NCBI GenBank assembly: GCA_964610765.1
Contig: CAZSWS010000071.1
Location: 1-13,579, forward strand
Source: CAZSWS01 sp964610765
Lineage (GTDB): Bacteria; Bacteroidota; Bacteroidia; Bacteroidales; Tannerellaceae
Length of the DNA: 13,579 nucleotides
Direction: 5' to 3'
The notes beneath the pieces were generated by a model. It was not told where the DNA came from and searched no databases. It was given only the letters and a program-made list of their open reading frames with translations. Of this stretch, positions 1-7,515 are shown piece by piece. Each line of letters starts with the position of its first letter. Positions within the stretch are counted from its first letter, which is position 1. A program made the position numbers and the translations under genes.

Positions 1-29
1 ACCATAGAGATAATTCACATGGTTAGTCG

Positions 30-37
30 TATCTTTG
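30..37 (+). promoter_or_regulatory. Bacteroidetes-type promoter -7 box for the glycosyltransferase operon
   Basis: The sequence TATCTTTG matches the Bacteroidetes -7 consensus TAnnTTTG exactly. It ends 19 bases before the ATG at 57, so transcription would start near 44 with a very short leader. No TTG is visible 19-21 bases upstream, so the -33 element is missing or degenerate. The box fits 57 being the first gene of its transcription unit. Confidence 0.6.
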
Positions 38-56
38 CGCAAAATTCGATCAACAA

Positions 57-773
57 ATGAAAGAAGTACATATTATTACTCCGGTTAAAGACTCCATCGA
101 GTTGACGCTGGAAACAATAAAGTCCATTCAATCTTCAGATATTCAAGTACCACACACGTATACCGTATATAATGACTTCAGTACGGACGAGAACACGTCA
201 ATCCTTGAAAAAGCAGCGAAGGACTGGGGGTTTCAATTGATAAACCTCAAAGATATCACCGACCATCCATCTCCTAACTACCTACTTATCTTACAAGATG
301 CACAGGCTAAGGCAATAGCCAGCGAAGCCGGATTGTTGATTGTCGAATCGGACGTCATTGTCAAAAAGCACACGTTGCAAGAACTCTTTACAGGAGCAAT
401 GAATGCAGAAAAATGCGGAATAGCAGCTGCCATTACGGTCGACGAAAATGAAACAGTAAACTACCCCTACCTCTATGCTAAAGACATACAGGAAAAAGTA
501 TTCAACAGTAAAAAGCATGTAAGCTTTTGCTGCTCATTGCTGACTGAAGATTTCCTAAAAAGCTTTGACTTTCATGAACTAGACCCTAGCAAATCATGGC
601 ATGATGTGACTATTTCACACCAATCGCTAAAGCTAAAATTCAACAACTATATTTTCACAGAGCTAACCGTCTGGCATCGTCCACACGGCAGTCGCCCTTG
701 GAAACAATTAAAATATACGAACCCGATTAAGTATTATTGGCAAAAACTTATTCATAAGCGTGATAAGATATGA
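57..773 (+). CDS. Small GT-A type glycosyltransferase (family 2-like), likely LPS core assembly
   Basis: This 238-residue cytoplasmic protein should transfer a sugar from a nucleotide-sugar donor to a growing surface glycan. It starts with a Rossmann-like strand (VHIITPVKDS, residues 4-13), then YNDFSTDEN (38-46), which corresponds to the GT-A nucleotide-binding loop. ESD at 97-99, within LLIVESDVIV, sits where the metal-binding DxD motif is expected. Later landmarks are a double Cys (FCCSLL), WHDV at 181-184 and HRPH at 207-210. No membrane segment is seen. The start is set by the -7 box just upstream, and the next gene overlaps it by four bases (ATGA), so the two are translationally coupled. 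The neighbouring GT2, Kdo-kinase-like and GT9 genes point to LPS or lipooligosaccharide core synthesis. Donor and acceptor cannot be read from sequence. Confidence 0.85.
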   Translation: MKEVHIITPVKDSIELTLETIKSIQSSDIQVPHTYTVYNDFSTDENTSILEKAAKDWGFQLINLKDITDHPSPNYLLILQDAQAKAIASEAGLLIVESDVIVKKHTLQELFTGAMNAEKCGIAAAITVDENETVNYPYLYAKDIQEKVFNSKKHVSFCCSLLTEDFLKSFDFHELDPSKSWHDVTISHQSLKLKFNNYIFTELTVWHRPHGSRPWKQLKYTNPIKYYWQKLIHKRDKI

Positions 774-1758
774 GCACGAGTTCTCCGGACAAGCAGCCAC
801 TTGTATCCATTATCATTCCTGTATATAATTCAGAGTCTTTCCTGAAAGAAACAATCGACTCTGTTTTAGCATCTACCTACAAACCCATTGAGATTATCAT
901 CATTGACGACGGGTCAACAGATGGCTCAGCAACTATCGCCCAATCGTATGCCGATACATATAGTCATGTTCATTTCTATCAACAAGAAAACAAAGGAGTT
1001 GCAGCAGCACGCAACAATGGAATAGATAAATCGCATGGAGAATATATCTTACCTGTTGATTCGGACGACCTAATTAGTCCTGATTATATAGCTGAAGCTG
1101 TGGCTGTATTCGCTTCGTCACCATCAGTCAAAGTTATTAGCACAGAGGCTGAATACTTTGGTATGAGAAGTGGTCCATGGAAGTTAGCTCCTTTCAGTCT
1201 ACCCCTTATAGCAAGAAAAAATATGATAAGCTGCTGCTCACTTTTTCGTAAAGAAGATTGGAAAAGAGTAGGAGGATTTTACGAACATACAGGACGTGAA
1301 GATTGGATTTTTTGGATATCTGTATTAAAAGATGGTGGAGACGCAGTTCGCTTGCAAAACATCGGACATTATTACAGAATACACGATCAATCGAAGCGAA
1401 AAAGGGATCGAAGTAAAAAGAAAGAAATCGTTGACACACTCAATCATCTATATCCTGATTTTTTCCAGAAAACACTTAGTGGACCACTTAGATATAATCG
1501 TAGTTTGTCGCGAATCATTAACCGGATTCAGAATTTCATTCATGTAAAGAAATTCCATATAGACCCTCAATACAACCTGCTAGGGAAGTTTTTAATAAAT
1601 TTACCATCTGAATTTGAACAGTCAGGCACTACTATTCATAAAGGGCGTAACGAACTGAAAAAATATCAGGTTGACAAACTCAATTTGATTGTAAAATCAT
1701 ACAAAAGACCTTTATTTATCAACCGCATCATTTACGGATGGTTTAGAAAATCAAAAGC
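770..1758 (+). CDS. GT2 glycosyltransferase running in frame into a Kdo/LPS-kinase-like domain (3' end lost in gap)
   Basis: Residues 1 to about 250 form a GT2 glycosyltransferase. SIIIPVYN lies at 13-20, the nucleotide-binding loop IIDDGSTDGS at 44-53, NKGVAAARNNG at 74-84, the metal-binding motif DSDD at 97-100, and the catalytic-type motif REDW at 176-179. The frame then continues without a stop into about 70 residues from V259. These resemble the N-terminus of Bacteroides Kdo-kinase-like (InaA/RfaY/WaaP-type) proteins: HIDPQY, then GRNELKKY, then IVKSYKRP with K309 as a candidate ATP-binding lysine, then FINRIIYGWFRKSK. No in-frame ATG lies near the domain junction, so the simplest reading is a two-domain glycosyltransferase-kinase protein. 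Reading on through the Ns gives a stop at 1865-1867, which is an artefact of the gap length. The gene starts by ATGA overlap with the upstream glycosyltransferase. The GT2 call is firm, the kinase call good, and the fusion itself is inference. Confidence 0.85.
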
Positions 1759-1858
1759 NNNNNNNNNNNNNNNNNNNNNNNNNNNNNNNNNNNNNNNNNN
1801 NNNNNNNNNNNNNNNNNNNNNNNNNNNNNNNNNNNNNNNNNNNNNNNNNNNNNNNNNN
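1759..1858. other. Assembly gap (100 Ns)
   Basis: Exactly 100 undetermined bases interrupt the kinase-like domain. The round length suggests a scaffolding placeholder of unknown true size. The kinase frame before the gap and the kinase frame after it are out of register across 100 bases. If both flanks are one intact gene, the real missing length must leave remainder 2 when divided by 3. About 70 kinase residues precede the gap and about 54 follow it, and such kinases are commonly near 250 residues, so some 350-400 bases may be missing. Confidence 0.95.
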
Positions 1859-2025
1859 GTAAAATAGATGTAAAAACCGGATGTAAAAACTTTGAAAGAC
1901 TTACTGCTTCAGAGGAAATGTTAGAAATTTTAGGAAAAGCATACGCTAAAGCACGAGGATTTGACGAAGCTCAATGCGTTTCTTTAATCAAAGAACATAA
2001 CCTATCATTAAAAGATTCAATTTAA
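1859..2025 (+). CDS. C-terminal part of Kdo/LPS-kinase-like protein (5' end lost in gap)
   Basis: Reading from 1861, the frame encodes 54 residues before a TAA at 2023-2025: KIDVKTGCKNFERLT, then SEEMLEILGKAYAKARGFDEAQC, then a charged tail. The GC-NF-RL motif followed by the 'AYAKARGFDEA' helix matches my recollection of the C-terminus of Bacteroides lipopolysaccharide kinase (InaA/Kdo kinase) proteins. In those proteins it follows the DxNR catalytic-site region, which would lie inside the gap here. The family phosphorylates Kdo or core sugars on the cytoplasmic side of the inner membrane using ATP. The N-terminal signature of the same family lies just before the Ns, so both pieces are most simply one gene. 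The frame has no start codon of its own near the gap edge, so it is a partial gene. Confidence 0.75.
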
Positions 2026-2173
2026 ATCGACCAATTTATCCACAAAGAGAGAAGTCGTTTTGGAATCAAACAGTATGTATTGACCGTATTTGCAGATGAG
2101 GATTCGGCTCAATCAGTCCACAGCAAGCCTTCAAAAAGTTCTTAAATAAGGGATAGACTATACAACCTTTATG
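2026..2173. other. Convergent intergenic spacer with no recognised gene
   Basis: This is about 148 bases between the kinase stop codon and the stop codon of the opposing heptosyltransferase gene. After the kinase TAA the same frame stays open for 39 more codons, to a TAA at 2143-2145, but it has no start codon and resembles nothing I recognise. Only a weak 5-bp inverted repeat (CTATA / TATAG, near 2158-2179) is visible. It lacks a G+C-rich stem and a T-tract, so I do not call a terminator. Confidence 0.6.
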
Positions 2174-3202
2174 CTATAGCAACTCTTTCACCTTTTCAAC
2201 GACCATATCAGGGGTAATCCACTTCAAGCATGCCCAACCACCTTTATAGCAAGGTTTTTGTCCGAGTATCGAACAGGGACGACACAGCATAGGTGCCTGA
2301 ATAATGTTGTTCGGGTCTTGCTTATATCCATAAAATCCGGCATAGGGATGCGTAGCTCCCCATAACGAGACAACCGGCGTTTTCACTAATGAGGCTAAAT
2401 GCATATTGGCTGAATCCATGCTTACTAACAGATTTAGCTGACTAATAAGCATCAATTCTTTATCTAGTTCAAACTCTCCCACTACCGAATGTACATTGTC
2501 ATAACGGAAGTCCCATTCGTCTAACATTGCCTGCTCATAGCCTCTACCACCAAAAAGGAACACTTTGGTGTGGGGCAATTGAGATAGCCTATCAACGACT
2601 ATCTCCATTTCATCTATGCCATACGTTTTACCACGGTATTTGGCAAAAGGAGCAACGCCAATCCACCTGTTAGCACCCTTTTCTCCATATTTCTCTACAA
2701 GAGAAGCATCGTTAGGTTGAGTCGTATCATAGAGTGAATCAAATTGTTGCTCATAGACAAAGCCTGCCCTTAAAAACACATCTCCATATCGTTCAATCGT
2801 TGGTCTTATGGGGCGAAGCACTTTATTTTCCTTACGAATCAGTTTTTTACGTGCTTCACGCATTTTATCCAACACAAAGACTTTCTTTCCTTTGAGCTTG
2901 AACTGTGAAGCAATAATCCTGCTACGAATCACATCGTGCAAATCAATCACTACATCAAAAGGTTCTTTACTTATTTTTTGAGCATACTTCATGATGCCAC
3001 CGAAAGATTTCTCTTGCCCACGTATATCAACCGCTCGGGTGTGGAGATTAGCAGGTGGATTAATGAATAGCGACTGAAGAAAAGGTTGGGTTAATAAGGT
3101 GAAAGTATCTGAAGGATTCAAGTGAGCCACCGAATATAAAACAGGAATGGTCATAGCAACATCACCAATTTCAGAAAGTCTTATTACGAGTACATGAGCC
3201 AT
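2174..3202 (-). CDS. GT9 family glycosyltransferase (ADP-heptose:LPS heptosyltransferase-like)
   Basis: This 342-residue GT-B fold enzyme belongs to family 9, whose members transfer heptose from ADP-heptose to the LPS inner core on the cytoplasmic face of the inner membrane. The N-terminus VLVIRLSEIGDVAMTIPVL is the classic family signature (RxSxxGDVxxxxP). The C-terminal donor-binding domain carries VSMDSANMHLA (about 260-270), equivalent to the family's DSGxxH region, followed by TPVVSLWGATHP. A Cys-rich tail has C307, C310, C318 and C325, a spacing common in bacterial GT9 proteins. Full length appears present. The start codon lies 2 bases downstream of the stop of the DUF4254 gene, so the pair form one operon driven by the promoter near 3865-3895. 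The sugar donor is inferred from the family, and other GT9 donors are possible. Confidence 0.88.
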   Translation of the reverse strand: MAHVLVIRLSEIGDVAMTIPVLYSVAHLNPSDTFTLLTQPFLQSLFINPPANLHTRAVDIRGQEKSFGGIMKYAQKISKEPFDVVIDLHDVIRSRIIASQFKLKGKKVFVLDKMREARKKLIRKENKVLRPIRPTIERYGDVFLRAGFVYEQQFDSLYDTTQPNDASLVEKYGEKGANRWIGVAPFAKYRGKTYGIDEMEIVVDRLSQLPHTKVFLFGGRGYEQAMLDEWDFRYDNVHSVVGEFELDKELMLISQLNLLVSMDSANMHLASLVKTPVVSLWGATHPYAGFYGYKQDPNNIIQAPMLCRPCSILGQKPCYKGGWACLKWITPDMVVEKVKELL

Positions 3203-3204
3203 TT

Positions 3205-3819
3205 TTACTTCTTTTTATTGTACAATACCGGGTTCAAAGTCGGCAGGTTGTACATTTTCATTTGTTTATACACCTTCATATATTTTTTACCGAGAGCTAT
3301 ATCGTCAAGCAGCTGATCCAAAGCAATAATAAGGTCTTTTTTCTGTTCTAATAGTATAGCTAGCTTCTGGCTGGTGGAAGCAATGTGTTTTTCATCTACG
3401 TCTTTACGCAGGGTTTGTTTATTCATATGGTATATTTTCAGTGCAAGAATTGATAGTCGATCTAAAGCCCATGCCGGACTCTCCGTATTAAGGATTGCAT
3501 CAGGTAAAGGAATCACCTGTTTATTCTTTTCAAGAAAAAAACCATCAATTAACTCTACTAAATCCGTTCGGTCTTGATTTGACTTATCTATTCGTCGCTT
3601 AAGAGCCAATGCTTCTTCGGGGTCAATCTCCGGGTTACGAATCAAATCTTCCAAATGCCATTGCACCGTGTCAATCCAGTTTTTTAAATAAAGATAAAAC
3701 TCTATGCTCTTAACAGGATAAGGATTATGGATAGAAGCATTTATGGTATTGGTTTTATGATAGTCTTTAATTGCTTCTTCAAAAATACGATAACTTAATT
3801 GGCTAAATGATACTTTCAA
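3205..3819 (-). CDS. DUF4254 domain-containing protein
   Basis: This 204-residue, largely helical, soluble protein has no signal peptide or membrane segment. I recognise it as the DUF4254 family, which has no established function and in Bacteroidetes often lies next to a GT9 heptosyltransferase gene, as here. Visible landmarks are FYLYLKNW (41-48), VQWHLED (52-58), a conserved-looking polar cluster SNQDRTDLVELID (80-92), and ESPAWALDRLSIL (113-125) followed by KIYHM (128-132). A Lys/Glu-rich coiled-coil-like stretch runs from about 135 to 170, and the tail is basic. A -7/-33 promoter sits just upstream, so this is the first gene of the operon. A role supporting LPS core glycosyl transfer is inferred only from its position. 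Confidence 0.8.
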   Translation of the reverse strand: MKVSFSQLSYRIFEEAIKDYHKTNTINASIHNPYPVKSIEFYLYLKNWIDTVQWHLEDLIRNPEIDPEEALALKRRIDKSNQDRTDLVELIDGFFLEKNKQVIPLPDAILNTESPAWALDRLSILALKIYHMNKQTLRKDVDEKHIASTSQKLAILLEQKKDLIIALDQLLDDIALGKKYMKVYKQMKMYNLPTLNPVLYNKKK

Positions 3820-3864
3820 TACTTTACACTTTTATAAAATCAACTGTTTCAATGCATACCTATG

Positions 3865-3895
3865 CAAATATAATCAGAAGCACTATACACACCAA
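3865..3895 (-). promoter_or_regulatory. Bacteroidetes-type promoter for the DUF4254-GT9 operon
   Basis: On the - strand TTG (3895-3893) is followed after 20 bases by TATATTTG (3872-3865), matching the -33 and TAnnTTTG -7 boxes of Bacteroidetes vegetative promoters. Transcription would start near 3858, leaving a leader of about 40 bases before the ATG ending at 3819. Confidence 0.7.
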
Positions 3896-3987
3896 TTTAT
3901 ATAAACCAAAAAGCGACACAGTAAATATCAGGCTAAAAAATAAAATAAAATGAATGAAAATAAATGCAAAGTAAATGAATGAATAGT

Positions 3988-3995
3988 TATCTTTG
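3988..3995 (+). promoter_or_regulatory. Bacteroidetes-type promoter -7 box for the YitT-family gene
   Basis: TATCTTTG matches TAnnTTTG exactly and lies 47 bases before the ATG at 4043. No TTG occurs at the usual spacing. The upstream 50 bases are a very A-rich tract with repeated AAATGAATGAA-like units, which may act as an UP-like element. It is divergent from the DUF4254 promoter in a 223-bp intergenic region. Confidence 0.6.
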
Positions 3996-4042
3996 CGGTT
4001 TAAAAAATGTTTAAATCCTCTTATTATTGTATTTAGATAAAA

Positions 4043-4942
4043 ATGAAGACAAGATTCTCCTCTAGTAATCACCCCAAAGTAAAGTCTTTTGCTGTAGACT
4101 ATTCTTTAATTGTTATTGGTGCTCTTATGCAGGCACTTAGTTACGTGCTATTTTTAGCTCCCTACAAAATCATCCCGGGAGGCGTATATGGCATATCAAT
4201 CGTATTACACTATGTTACAGCGGGTTTATTCCCTTTCTTGCCGGATGGACTTCCTATTGGAATAACAGCTTTATGCTTTAATATCCCTCTGCTTATACTA
4301 GCCATAAAAAAATTAGGCCTTTCATCAGGACCTAAAACAGTTGTCACCTTCCTGCTTATTTCATTTTTCACAGATTCATTAACATTCATTTTCAAAAACC
4401 AGCCCTTGGTTGCCAACGACACATTTCTAGCCTGTTTCTACGGAGGTGTTTTACTGGGTCTAGGTGTGACTTGTGTTTTCAAAGCACAAAGTACCAGTGC
4501 CGGAACTGATGTACTGGCACGGGTCATGGCTAAAGGCTCAAACTTAAAAGTCGGTAATATTATCATCATCGTTGATTCTTGCGTAGTATTGCTCGGCTTA
4601 GTTGCTTTCCAAGACTGGACTGTCCCCTTATACTCCTGGTTAACTATTTTCATCTTCGGAAAAACAGTAGAGATGTTCCAGCCGGACAATCCCAAACGAG
4701 CCGTATTTATTGTTTCGAAGAAAAAAGAAGAGCTGCGTGATATCATTGTTAACAAGCTGGGTAAAAGAGGAACCTTCCTACATGGAAAAGGCATGTACGA
4801 AGGAAATGAAACAGACATTATCTTTACCATTCTAGAGCGTAAGGACTTGCGTGAATTTAAAAACGAAGTTTCTGAAGTTGATCCAAAGGCATTTGTCTCG
4901 ACCATGCATGCCAGTCAAGATGCGATTAGACCAGGCATATAA
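4043..4942 (+). CDS. YitT family integral membrane protein with C-terminal DUF2179 domain
   Basis: This 299-residue protein has an N-terminal hydrophobic block of about five or six membrane segments in residues 14-210. Typical parts are YSLIVIGALMQALSYVLF, then a glycine-rich FLAPYKIIPGGVYGISIVLHY segment, then STSAGTDVLARVMAK before VGNIIIIVDSCVVLLGLVAF. A soluble C-terminal domain begins near P217 (KRAVFIVSKKKEELRD) and continues through KGMYEGNETDIIF. This is the DUF2179 domain that normally follows the membrane part in YitT/YebE-type proteins. It localises to the inner membrane. Transport substrates for this family are not firmly established, so I assign none. It is transcribed alone from the -7 box at 3988, and the next gene has its own promoter. 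Length and architecture are normal for the family. Confidence 0.88.
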   Translation: MKTRFSSSNHPKVKSFAVDYSLIVIGALMQALSYVLFLAPYKIIPGGVYGISIVLHYVTAGLFPFLPDGLPIGITALCFNIPLLILAIKKLGLSSGPKTVVTFLLISFFTDSLTFIFKNQPLVANDTFLACFYGGVLLGLGVTCVFKAQSTSAGTDVLARVMAKGSNLKVGNIIIIVDSCVVLLGLVAFQDWTVPLYSWLTIFIFGKTVEMFQPDNPKRAVFIVSKKKEELRDIIVNKLGKRGTFLHGKGMYEGNETDIIFTILERKDLREFKNEVSEVDPKAFVSTMHASQDAIRPGI

Positions 4943-4970
4943 AGAAAAGAAAAAATAAAACAGGCTATAC

Positions 4971-5001
4971 TTGTGTAAAAATCAGAGTTAAGTTACTTTT
5001 G
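4971..5001 (+). promoter_or_regulatory. Bacteroidetes-type promoter for the aminotransferase-permease operon
   Basis: TTG (4971-4973), a 20-base spacer and TACTTTTG (4994-5001) match the Bacteroidetes -33 and TAnnTTTG -7 consensus. Transcription would start near 5008, giving a leader of about 46 bases before the ATG at 5054. This separates the aminotransferase operon from the YitT-family gene upstream. Confidence 0.7.
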
Positions 5002-5053
5002 CAGTCAATTTGTCTACAAATAAGTAATTTTACAAACAAAATGATTTAACCCA

Positions 5054-6256
5054 ATGCCAACCATTTCAGAACGAGGGATACAAATGCCGGCATCTCCCAT
5101 CCGGAAATTAGTGCCATTAGCGAATGCTGCCAAAGCACGAGGATTGAAGGTTTATCACCTCAACATAGGTCAACCGGACTTAAAAACACCTCAAATTGCC
5201 ATGGATGCTTTAAAGACCATCAATAGAGAGGTATTAGAATATACACCAAGTGAAGGAATTCAAAGTTTCAGAAATAAGCTAGCAAGCTATTATCATCGGT
5301 TTAAAATAGATGTTGAGCCGGACGATATCATCATAACGACCGGAGGATCTGAAGCTGTTTTCTTCTCATTCATGGCCTGTCTTGACCCCGGAGACGAAAT
5401 CATCATACCGGAGCCGGCCTATGCCAACTACATGGCTTTTGCCATTTCGAGTGGAGCAGTCATCAAAACAATTCCTTCGAATATTGAAGATGGCTTTGCC
5501 CTACCCTCTTTACAGGAGTTTGAAAAGCTTATCACGAATCGGACCAAGGCGATTATGATTTGCAATCCTAACAACCCTACCGGCTATCTATATACACAAG
5601 CTGAAATGAATCAGCTGCGGGATTTAGTTAAAGCACATAATCTTTTTCTGTTTTCGGACGAAGTCTATCGTGAATTCTGCTATACAGGAGCTCCTTATAT
5701 ATCGGCATTCCACCTAGAGGGCATCACCAATCATGTTGTCTTGATTGATTCCGTATCGAAACGATATAGTGAATGTGGCATACGAATTGGAGCCATCATC
5801 ACTAAAAATAAACAAGTGAAGGATAACGTCATGAAGTGGTGTCAGGCCAGACTGAGCCCTCCTCTCTTAGGACAAATCGTAGCAGAAGCCTCGTTAGATG
5901 TGGATGAAGATTATATGTTAGGTGTATATAATGAATATCTACAAAGGAGAAACTACCTGGTTGACCGCATCAATCGAATACCGGGTTGCTACTCACCCAT
6001 CCCCATGGGAGCTTTTTATACCGTAGCAAAACTTCCGGTAGATGACAGTGATAAATTCTGCGCCTGGTGTCTGGAGCATTTCGAATATAACGGCGAAACC
6101 ATCATGATGGCTCCGGCATCCGGATTCTACACCTCTCCCGACCATGGAAAGAATCAAGTTCGATTAGCTTACGTATTAAAGAAGGAAGATCTAGATAAAG
6201 CATTAACTTTGTTGGCTAAAGCATTAGAAGCTTACCCCGGAACAATAAAAGAGTAA
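5054..6256 (+). CDS. Pyridoxal-phosphate-dependent class I/II aminotransferase
   Basis: This 400-residue fold-type I PLP enzyme of the aspartate aminotransferase superfamily should move an amino group between an amino acid and a 2-oxo acid in the cytoplasm. The N-terminal part contains LNIGQPDLKTPQ and YTPSEGIQSFR, which position substrate and cofactor phosphate. TTGGSEA contacts PLP. CNPNNPTGY (170-178) carries the PLP-ring asparagine N174, and SDEVYREF carries the aspartate-tyrosine pair. SVSKRYS places the Schiff-base lysine at K236, and VRLAYVL places the substrate-carboxylate arginine at R370. The unusual SKRYSECGIRIGA segment and the MPASPIRKL start are typical of a conserved Bacteroidales subfamily. 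The substrate is not determinable from sequence, though aspartate or another common amino acid is plausible. The stop is 3 bases before the ATG of the permease gene, so the two are coupled. Confidence 0.88.
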   Translation: MPTISERGIQMPASPIRKLVPLANAAKARGLKVYHLNIGQPDLKTPQIAMDALKTINREVLEYTPSEGIQSFRNKLASYYHRFKIDVEPDDIIITTGGSEAVFFSFMACLDPGDEIIIPEPAYANYMAFAISSGAVIKTIPSNIEDGFALPSLQEFEKLITNRTKAIMICNPNNPTGYLYTQAEMNQLRDLVKAHNLFLFSDEVYREFCYTGAPYISAFHLEGITNHVVLIDSVSKRYSECGIRIGAIITKNKQVKDNVMKWCQARLSPPLLGQIVAEASLDVDEDYMLGVYNEYLQRRNYLVDRINRIPGCYSPIPMGAFYTVAKLPVDDSDKFCAWCLEHFEYNGETIMMAPASGFYTSPDHGKNQVRLAYVLKKEDLDKALTLLAKALEAYPGTIKE

Positions 6257-6259
6257 TGT

Positions 6260-7507
6260 ATGAATTTGGAACTTTTTATAGCACGCAAGATACGCTTCAA
6301 CAAAGGCAAAGAAAACAGTAAAGCTACACCTCCTGCTGTTCGAATTGCCATCATTGGAGTGGCTCTCGGACTGACCGTCATGATTCTTGCCGTTGCTGTA
6401 ATTATAGGTTTCAAAAAAGAAGTTAGAGAAAAAGTAATTGGCTTTGGCTCGCATATCCAAATTGCCAACTTTGATAACAATATCTCCTACGAAACAGCGC
6501 CTATAACCATAAGTGATACTTTACTTAATGATTTAAGCACTTATCCGGGCATTAAGCACCTGGAGACTTATGCAACTAAACCGGGGATGTTGAAAACGAA
6601 TGAGGACTTTCAAGGAATCGTTTTTAAAGGCATAGATGTTGAATTTGATTGGAGCTTTTTTAAATCAAACTTAAAAGAAGGTGACCTCCCGGTAATAACG
6701 GCAGATTCTACATCGTCAGAAGTTCTTATATCCAGGTATTTATCCAGACTCCTCAAGCTAAACACCGGAGATTCGTTCATTACATACTTCATGCAAGAAT
6801 CTATTCGCCCACGCAGATTCCACATCAAAGGCATCTACGACAGTGGTTTTTCTGATTATGACAAATATTTCATCATTGGAGACATTAAGCAAGTACAAAG
6901 AATCAACGGTTGGGAGAAAAATCAAGCCAGTGGAATAGAACTACTTGTTGCGGACTACGACAATTTGGATCAAACGAGTGAGAACCTATATTTTCATTTA
7001 ATCAAGCAAAATGACCGTGAAGGCAATATGTTTTTCACACGGTCTATAAAAGACCTGAACCCGGGCATTTTTGCTTGGCTAGATGCACTGGATGTGAATG
7101 TTGCAGTCATCCTTATATTGATTATCATTGTTGCAGGCTTTACCATTATATCAGGTCTATTAATCATTATCTTGGAACGCACTAATATGATTGGGCTATT
7201 AAAAGCCATGGGACAGCGAGATAGTAGCATCCGAAAAATATTTCTTTACATCTCTTTCTTCATGATAGGCAAAGGCATGATATGGGGCAATATTATTGGC
7301 ATTAGTATATGCATCATCCAACATTACTTTAAAGTTATCCCTTTAAATCCGGAGGATTACTACCTCGATGCAGTACCTATAGAACTGAGCATACCCATGC
7401 TTTTGCTAATCAACGCAGGTACTTTATTTATCTCAATGACCATGATGCTTGCACCATCTTACATCATAGCAAAGATAGAGCCATCCAAGTCAATTCGTTT
7501 TGAGTAA
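6260..7507 (+). CDS. ABC transporter permease, FtsX/LolC-LolE-like
   Basis: This 415-residue inner-membrane protein has the MacB/LolCE layout. A short cytoplasmic start (MNLELFIARKI) precedes membrane segment 1 at about 28-50, and a large periplasmic domain spans about 55-275. Three more segments follow, roughly at 278-303, 325-350 and 372-402. The cytoplasmic loop after segment 2 has ERTNMIGLLKAMGQRDSSIRKIF (from E306), the conserved coupling loop that contacts the ATPase in FtsX-domain permeases. GFGSHIQI just after segment 1 is typical of the lipoprotein-releasing branch, which extracts lipoproteins from the inner membrane for outer-membrane targeting. No ATPase gene (LolD type) is in the window, so the partner must be encoded elsewhere. 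The gene is coupled to the preceding aminotransferase with a 3-base gap. Substrate assignment to lipoproteins is inference. Confidence 0.85.
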   Translation: MNLELFIARKIRFNKGKENSKATPPAVRIAIIGVALGLTVMILAVAVIIGFKKEVREKVIGFGSHIQIANFDNNISYETAPITISDTLLNDLSTYPGIKHLETYATKPGMLKTNEDFQGIVFKGIDVEFDWSFFKSNLKEGDLPVITADSTSSEVLISRYLSRLLKLNTGDSFITYFMQESIRPRRFHIKGIYDSGFSDYDKYFIIGDIKQVQRINGWEKNQASGIELLVADYDNLDQTSENLYFHLIKQNDREGNMFFTRSIKDLNPGIFAWLDALDVNVAVILILIIIVAGFTIISGLLIIILERTNMIGLLKAMGQRDSSIRKIFLYISFFMIGKGMIWGNIIGISICIIQHYFKVIPLNPEDYYLDAVPIELSIPMLLLINAGTLFISMTMMLAPSYIIAKIEPSKSIRFE

Positions 7508-7515
7508 AAAGGATA

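Noticed and set aside
1859..1867. Stop codon at 1865-1867 as the end of the GT2-kinase gene
   Set aside because: It arises only by translating through an arbitrary 100-N gap. The frame that matches the kinase C-terminus is a different one, ending at 2025.
2026..2145. Open stretch of 39 codons after the kinase stop, as a C-terminal extension or small gene
   Set aside because: It has no start codon and no recognisable similarity, and it lies between convergent genes. A stretch this short is expected by chance.
2158..2179. CTATA...TATAG inverted repeat as a terminator
   Set aside because: The 5-bp all-AT-type stem has a 12-base loop and no T-tract, and it overlaps the end of the GT9 coding region.
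3936..3984. A-rich AAATGAATGAA-like repeats as a tandem repeat or phase-variable tract
   Set aside because: The units are imperfect and short. The tract is better explained as AT-rich DNA upstream of a promoter.
4438..4905. 155-codon open frame antisense to the YitT-family gene
   Set aside because: It is fully contained in a well-supported gene on the other strand, and its product is low-complexity Ser/Thr-rich with no known domain.
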